DNA from: Bacteroidia bacterium
GTDB lineage: Bacteria > Bacteroidota > Bacteroidia > Flavobacteriales > Flavobacteriaceae
DNA length: 8,384 nucleotides
Assembly (NCBI GenBank): GCA_030429325.1
Contig: JAUICT010000070.1
Coordinates: 1 to 8,384, forward strand
Direction of reading: 5' to 3'
The notes beneath the pieces were generated by a model. It worked only from the letters and a program-made list of their open reading frames with translations, ran no database searches and was not told where the DNA came from. Position numbers and translations under genes: made by a program. Shown here piece by piece: positions 5,790 to 8,384 of this stretch. The first letter of the stretch is position 1. Every line of letters starts with the position of its first letter.

Positions 5790-6638
5790 TTAGGCCGGGA
5801 ACAGCTGGTTTTCCCTATACTCGGAAGGGGTCATTTGGGTCATTTTCTTGAAGAATCGGCTAAAATGGGCAGGGTCATTGAATCCAAGATCATAGGCAAT
5901 CTCCTGATTCTGTTTATCCGTATAGTTTATGAGGCGTTTGGCCTCCAAGACAATACGGTCCAAGATGATTTGTTGGGGCGACTTTTGGTTATAGATGGAA
6001 AAAAGGTTGGAAAGAGTCTTGGGGGATTTGTACAACATTTCGGCATACTCACTTACCTTTCTTTTGGTCTTAAAATGAAGGTCCACCAGATAATTGAACC
6101 TTCGGATGATATCGATTTGGTCGTTGCCCAAAGTTTTTACAATGAGTTGTTCCTTGGCCAACCGGGTGGTCATAATAATTAGCCGTTTTAAGAGCATCTG
6201 GAGCATTTCTCCCTGAATATTGTCCGGGGTTGAAAACTCTTCAACAAACATGTCGTACAAAAGATTGAATTTGCGCAGCTCTTCATTCTGGATGGTTACA
6301 ATGGGCAAATCCTGGGTGCCAAAAAACAAAATCCCATTACAAGAAACCTCGCTGTCATGATCAAAGACGCAATAGAATTCCCTGTTGAAAAAAATGGCGG
6401 AGAGTGGCAATTCCGTTTTGGCATAGGAAACATGTTGTAGGTAGGTGACCGTTACCATTTGGTTGGGCAGTAGCTCCAACGCCATCCCATCTACCATAAT
6501 AGTAAGGGGAGCCTCATTCCTGTTCCATAAAAATTTAATGTTGTTGGGTATTGGGGAATGCTTTGGACAATCGTTTTTAATATCTTCCACAAGCCTGAGC
6601 ATGGCTCCTAATTTTGCATCCTTGAATTCGTAGACCAT
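5790..6638 (-). CDS. AraC-family transcriptional regulator
   Basis: This 282-residue regulator has an N-terminal beta-rich, cupin-like sensing region (about residues 20-140), a helical linker (about 140-185), and a C-terminal AraC double helix-turn-helix domain. The first HTH is near residues 193-237 (KVSEYAEMLYKSPKTLSNLF). The second carries the family signature at about 244-275 (QEIAYDLGFNDPAHFSRFFK, then MTPSEYR). It is most likely an activator of the small-protein and CMD genes 91 bp downstream on the same strand, possibly in response to a small organic compound or oxidative signal; the inducer cannot be deduced. The ATG at 6638 is preceded by a 74-bp gap to the pyk terminator, which must contain its own promoter. 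The best -7 candidates there differ from consensus, so I do not mark one. Confidence 0.92.
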   Translation of the reverse strand: MVYEFKDAKLGAMLRLVEDIKNDCPKHSPIPNNIKFLWNRNEAPLTIMVDGMALELLPNQMVTVTYLQHVSYAKTELPLSAIFFNREFYCVFDHDSEVSCNGILFFGTQDLPIVTIQNEELRKFNLLYDMFVEEFSTPDNIQGEMLQMLLKRLIIMTTRLAKEQLIVKTLGNDQIDIIRRFNYLVDLHFKTKRKVSEYAEMLYKSPKTLSNLFSIYNQKSPQQIILDRIVLEAKRLINYTDKQNQEIAYDLGFNDPAHFSRFFKKMTQMTPSEYRENQLFPA

Positions 6639-6712
6639 TTGTAAATTGGAACTAAAATGAGGTTATGCCCGTTTAGTCTACTGTTCTGAACCATACTTAC
6701 ATACTATAAAGC

Positions 6713-6755
6713 AAAAATCCCAGAAACCATGGGCGCCACGGCATCTGGGATTTTT
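6713..6755. terminator. Strong intrinsic terminator of pyk
   Basis: AAAAATCCCAGA (6713-6724) and TCTGGGATTTTT (6744-6755) are exact reverse complements, forming a 12-bp stem around a 19-nt loop. The stem ends in a five-base U-run in either direction. It lies 34 bp past the pyk stop codon on the minus strand and insulates the AraC-type gene from pyk read-through. Confidence 0.85.
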
Positions 6756-6789
6756 CAATAATTTATATTTCTGTGTCGGGATACTTGTA

Positions 6790-8232
6790 TTAAAACGAGC
6801 AGGTTTCTATCTCGCTCACCCGAAGGGTGTTCACCATTCCCTTGTCCTTAATGGGCATGGCGGCCAAGCTAATTAACATGTCCCCAACATCCAAAAATCC
6901 TTTTTTGCAGGCAATTCGGTTTACATCTTCAATAGTTTCATCCGTGGAAACAAATCGATCATAATAAAACGCCTTAACACCCCACAATAGATTCAGTTGG
7001 GTGAGTATTCTTTTATTGGACGTAAACACCAAAATATGGGCACTTGGTCTCCAAGCCGATATCTGAAAAGCCGTATACCCACTATTTGTCAAAGTTGAAA
7101 TGGCTTTGGCCTGAATTTCATTGGCCATTAACGCTGCATGATAACAAACCGACTTGGTAATGTATCTTTTGGTGCGGATATGAGGTGGGTTCTGAGGGAC
7201 CTTGATCAAGCTTGAATTTTCTACACTGGTCAAGATACTGGCCATTTTTTCAATTACTTGAACGGGATAGTTCCCTACCGAAGTCTCTCCAGACAACATT
7301 ACGGCATCAGCTCCATCCATTACGGAATTGGCCACATCGTTTACCTCAGCACGGGTTGGTGTAAGGCTGGTGATCATGGTTTCCATCATTTGTGTAGCAA
7401 TAATTACAGGGATTCTAGCCCTTTTGGCCTGGAGCACCAACTTCTTTTGAATTAATGGAACTTCTTGGGCCGGCACCTCAACTCCCAAATCGCCCCGTGC
7501 GACCATAAGACCATCACAATAGGCCACAATCTTATCAATATTATCAACGGCCTCGGGCTTTTCAATCTTAGCAATAATAGGGATCTTATGATCAGAATGC
7601 TTGTTCACCAGTTCTTGGAGGTCCATGAGATCTTGGCTATGCCTCACAAAAGATAGGGCAATCCAATCTACTTGGTGCTCTATGGCATATATGGCATCTT
7701 TAATGTCCTTCTTGGTAAGGGCCGGCAACGAAATGCTGGTATTGGGAAGGTTGACCCCTTTTTTCGATTTTAAGGGCCCTCCTTGAATTACCGTAGCTTT
7801 GACCTCGTCCTTTCCGTTGGTTGATTTGACTTCAAAAATCAATTTTCCATCATCCAAAAGGATGCGTTCGCCAGGCTTTACATCCTGTGGGAAGTTTTGA
7901 TAGTTCATGTATACCCTTTGGGCGGTGCCCTCGAAAGGTTCTCCAGTGGCAAAGGTGACTTCGTCGCCAGGTACAACCACGGCCTCGCCTCCCATGACCC
8001 CAACCCTAAGTTTTGGGCCTTGCAAATCTGCAAGTATGGATGTATTTACCTCCAATTCCTCATTTAACTCCCGTATCATGTTGATACGTTCCGTAACATC
8101 GTCATAGGAAGCATGCGAAAAATTTATCCTGAAAACATCAACGCCAGCCTCTATCATTGCCTTAAGGGTTTCTTTCTTGCTGGTTGCTGGGCCTAACGTT
8201 GCTACAATTTTAGTCTTCTTTCTACTTGGCAT
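6790..8232 (-). CDS. pyk: Pyruvate kinase
   Basis: This 480-residue enzyme converts phosphoenolpyruvate and ADP to pyruvate and ATP, the last step of glycolysis. The A-domain barrel starts with KIVATLGPAT (8-17) and FRINFSHAS (R35, N37, S39, H40). The B-domain cap runs from about 75 to 170. Catalytic K222 and metal ligand E224 lie in IIAKIEKPEA, with D248 in MVARGDLGVE. The MDGADAVMLSGET segment (305-317) is intact, and the C-terminal domain runs from about 350 to 480, with no extra phosphohistidine domain. At the potassium-selecting site the motif is D69-L-Q-G-P-K74, where the potassium-dependent muscle enzyme has DTKGPE; Leu, Gln and Lys there mark the potassium-independent class. The start ATG is 2 bp after the stop of the IPExxxVDY gene, so the two are co-transcribed. 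A strong hairpin terminator follows. Confidence 0.97.
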   Translation of the reverse strand: MPSRKKTKIVATLGPATSKKETLKAMIEAGVDVFRINFSHASYDDVTERINMIRELNEELEVNTSILADLQGPKLRVGVMGGEAVVVPGDEVTFATGEPFEGTAQRVYMNYQNFPQDVKPGERILLDDGKLIFEVKSTNGKDEVKATVIQGGPLKSKKGVNLPNTSISLPALTKKDIKDAIYAIEHQVDWIALSFVRHSQDLMDLQELVNKHSDHKIPIIAKIEKPEAVDNIDKIVAYCDGLMVARGDLGVEVPAQEVPLIQKKLVLQAKRARIPVIIATQMMETMITSLTPTRAEVNDVANSVMDGADAVMLSGETSVGNYPVQVIEKMASILTSVENSSLIKVPQNPPHIRTKRYITKSVCYHAALMANEIQAKAISTLTNSGYTAFQISAWRPSAHILVFTSNKRILTQLNLLWGVKAFYYDRFVSTDETIEDVNRIACKKGFLDVGDMLISLAAMPIKDKGMVNTLRVSEIETCSF

Positions 8233-8234
8233 TT

Positions 8235-8384
8235 TTAAAAGATTAGATTTCTTTTTGATTTTAAGGTATGTGCTTCTACTGGATAAGCTGTAACTACCTT
8301 TGTTATTTTATTGATGGCCTTGACCTTTTGTTCCAAGGTGGCTTCATCTGCGCCATCGACCTTAAGAAAATAGTCAACTTCTTT
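8235..8384 (-). CDS. IPExxxVDY family protein, C-terminal part (partial)
   Basis: A minus-strand frame enters from the right edge and ends at TAA 8235-8237, giving the last 49 residues. It opens with KEVDYFLKVDG, which carries the VDY of the IPExxxVDY signature; the IPE would lie just outside the window. It continues as a lysine-rich helix (EQKVKAINKITKVV) and a basic tail. The family is a small, mostly Bacteroidota protein of unknown function. From memory its gene sits between rnc (ribonuclease III) and pyk in Flavobacteriia, after acpP and fabF. Only 2 bp separate its stop from the pyk start, as expected for one operon. The identification rests on the VDY segment, the place next to pyk and the size of the tail. 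Confidence 0.8.
   Translation of the reverse strand, partial: KEVDYFLKVDGADEATLEQKVKAINKITKVVTAYPVEAHTLKSKRNLIF

Noticed and set aside
5775..6182. Plus-strand 135-codon frame
   Set aside because: It is antisense to the well-supported AraC-type regulator and shows no recognisable domain; a shadow frame.
6639..6712. Promoter of the AraC-type gene (minus-strand TAAGTATG and TATAGTAT)
   Set aside because: Both depart from TAnnTTTG in the TTTG part and lack a -33 element; a promoter must be here but I cannot place it.
1..8384. Defence island, prophage, CRISPR or insertion sequence
   Set aside because: No direct repeat arrays, transposase, integrase, toxin-antitoxin or nuclease genes are visible; the genes are housekeeping or ordinary accessory functions.

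Overview
The window looks like chromosomal DNA from a marine-type member of the Flavobacteriaceae (Bacteroidota). The evidence is an IPExxxVDY-family gene directly upstream of pyruvate kinase, a flavobacterial order I know from memory; several sites that fit or nearly fit the Bacteroidota -7 promoter box TAnnTTTG; poor Shine-Dalgarno sites; and AT-rich coding sequence. I cannot name a genus from the sequence alone.

Layout. Positions 1-385 hold the 3' end of an unrecognised gene (to 130) and then a frameshifted, internally deleted remnant that best resembles an M20-type hydantoinase/carbamoylase. A secreted serine hydrolase of the beta-lactamase family (386-1474, +) meets, tail to tail, a two-gene minus-strand unit: a CYTH triphosphatase-like protein (2157-2630) overlapping a membrane lysoplasmalogenase (1480-2163) by 7 bp. 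DNA polymerase IV (dinB, 2658-3758, +) is divergent from the CYTH gene across 27 bp and runs to within 2 bp of a convergent small membrane protein of the 'small multidrug export' family (3761-4210, -). That membrane gene and a TetR/AcrR regulator (4326-4901, +) are divergent. They share a 115-bp control region with two separate palindromes and a good -7 box.

The next group, all on the minus strand, reads AraC-type regulator (5790-6638), a 52-residue His/Cys-containing protein (5540-5698) that is easily missed, and a carboxymuconolactone decarboxylase/AhpD-like protein (4957-5505). It ends at a two-way terminator shared with the tetR gene. It looks like a regulator with a small redox or detoxification unit. 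The right end is the flavobacterial core segment: IPExxxVDY protein (partial, 8235-8384), then pyk (6790-8232), closed by a strong 12-bp-stem terminator at 6713-6755.

No mobile element, CRISPR array, rRNA or tRNA was seen, and there is no convincing new defence or biosynthetic system. The items most worth a second look are the small His/Cys protein in the AraC-CMD cluster, the nested operator between tetR and the exporter-like gene, the decayed hydrolase at the left end, and the sequence signature of a potassium-independent pyruvate kinase.
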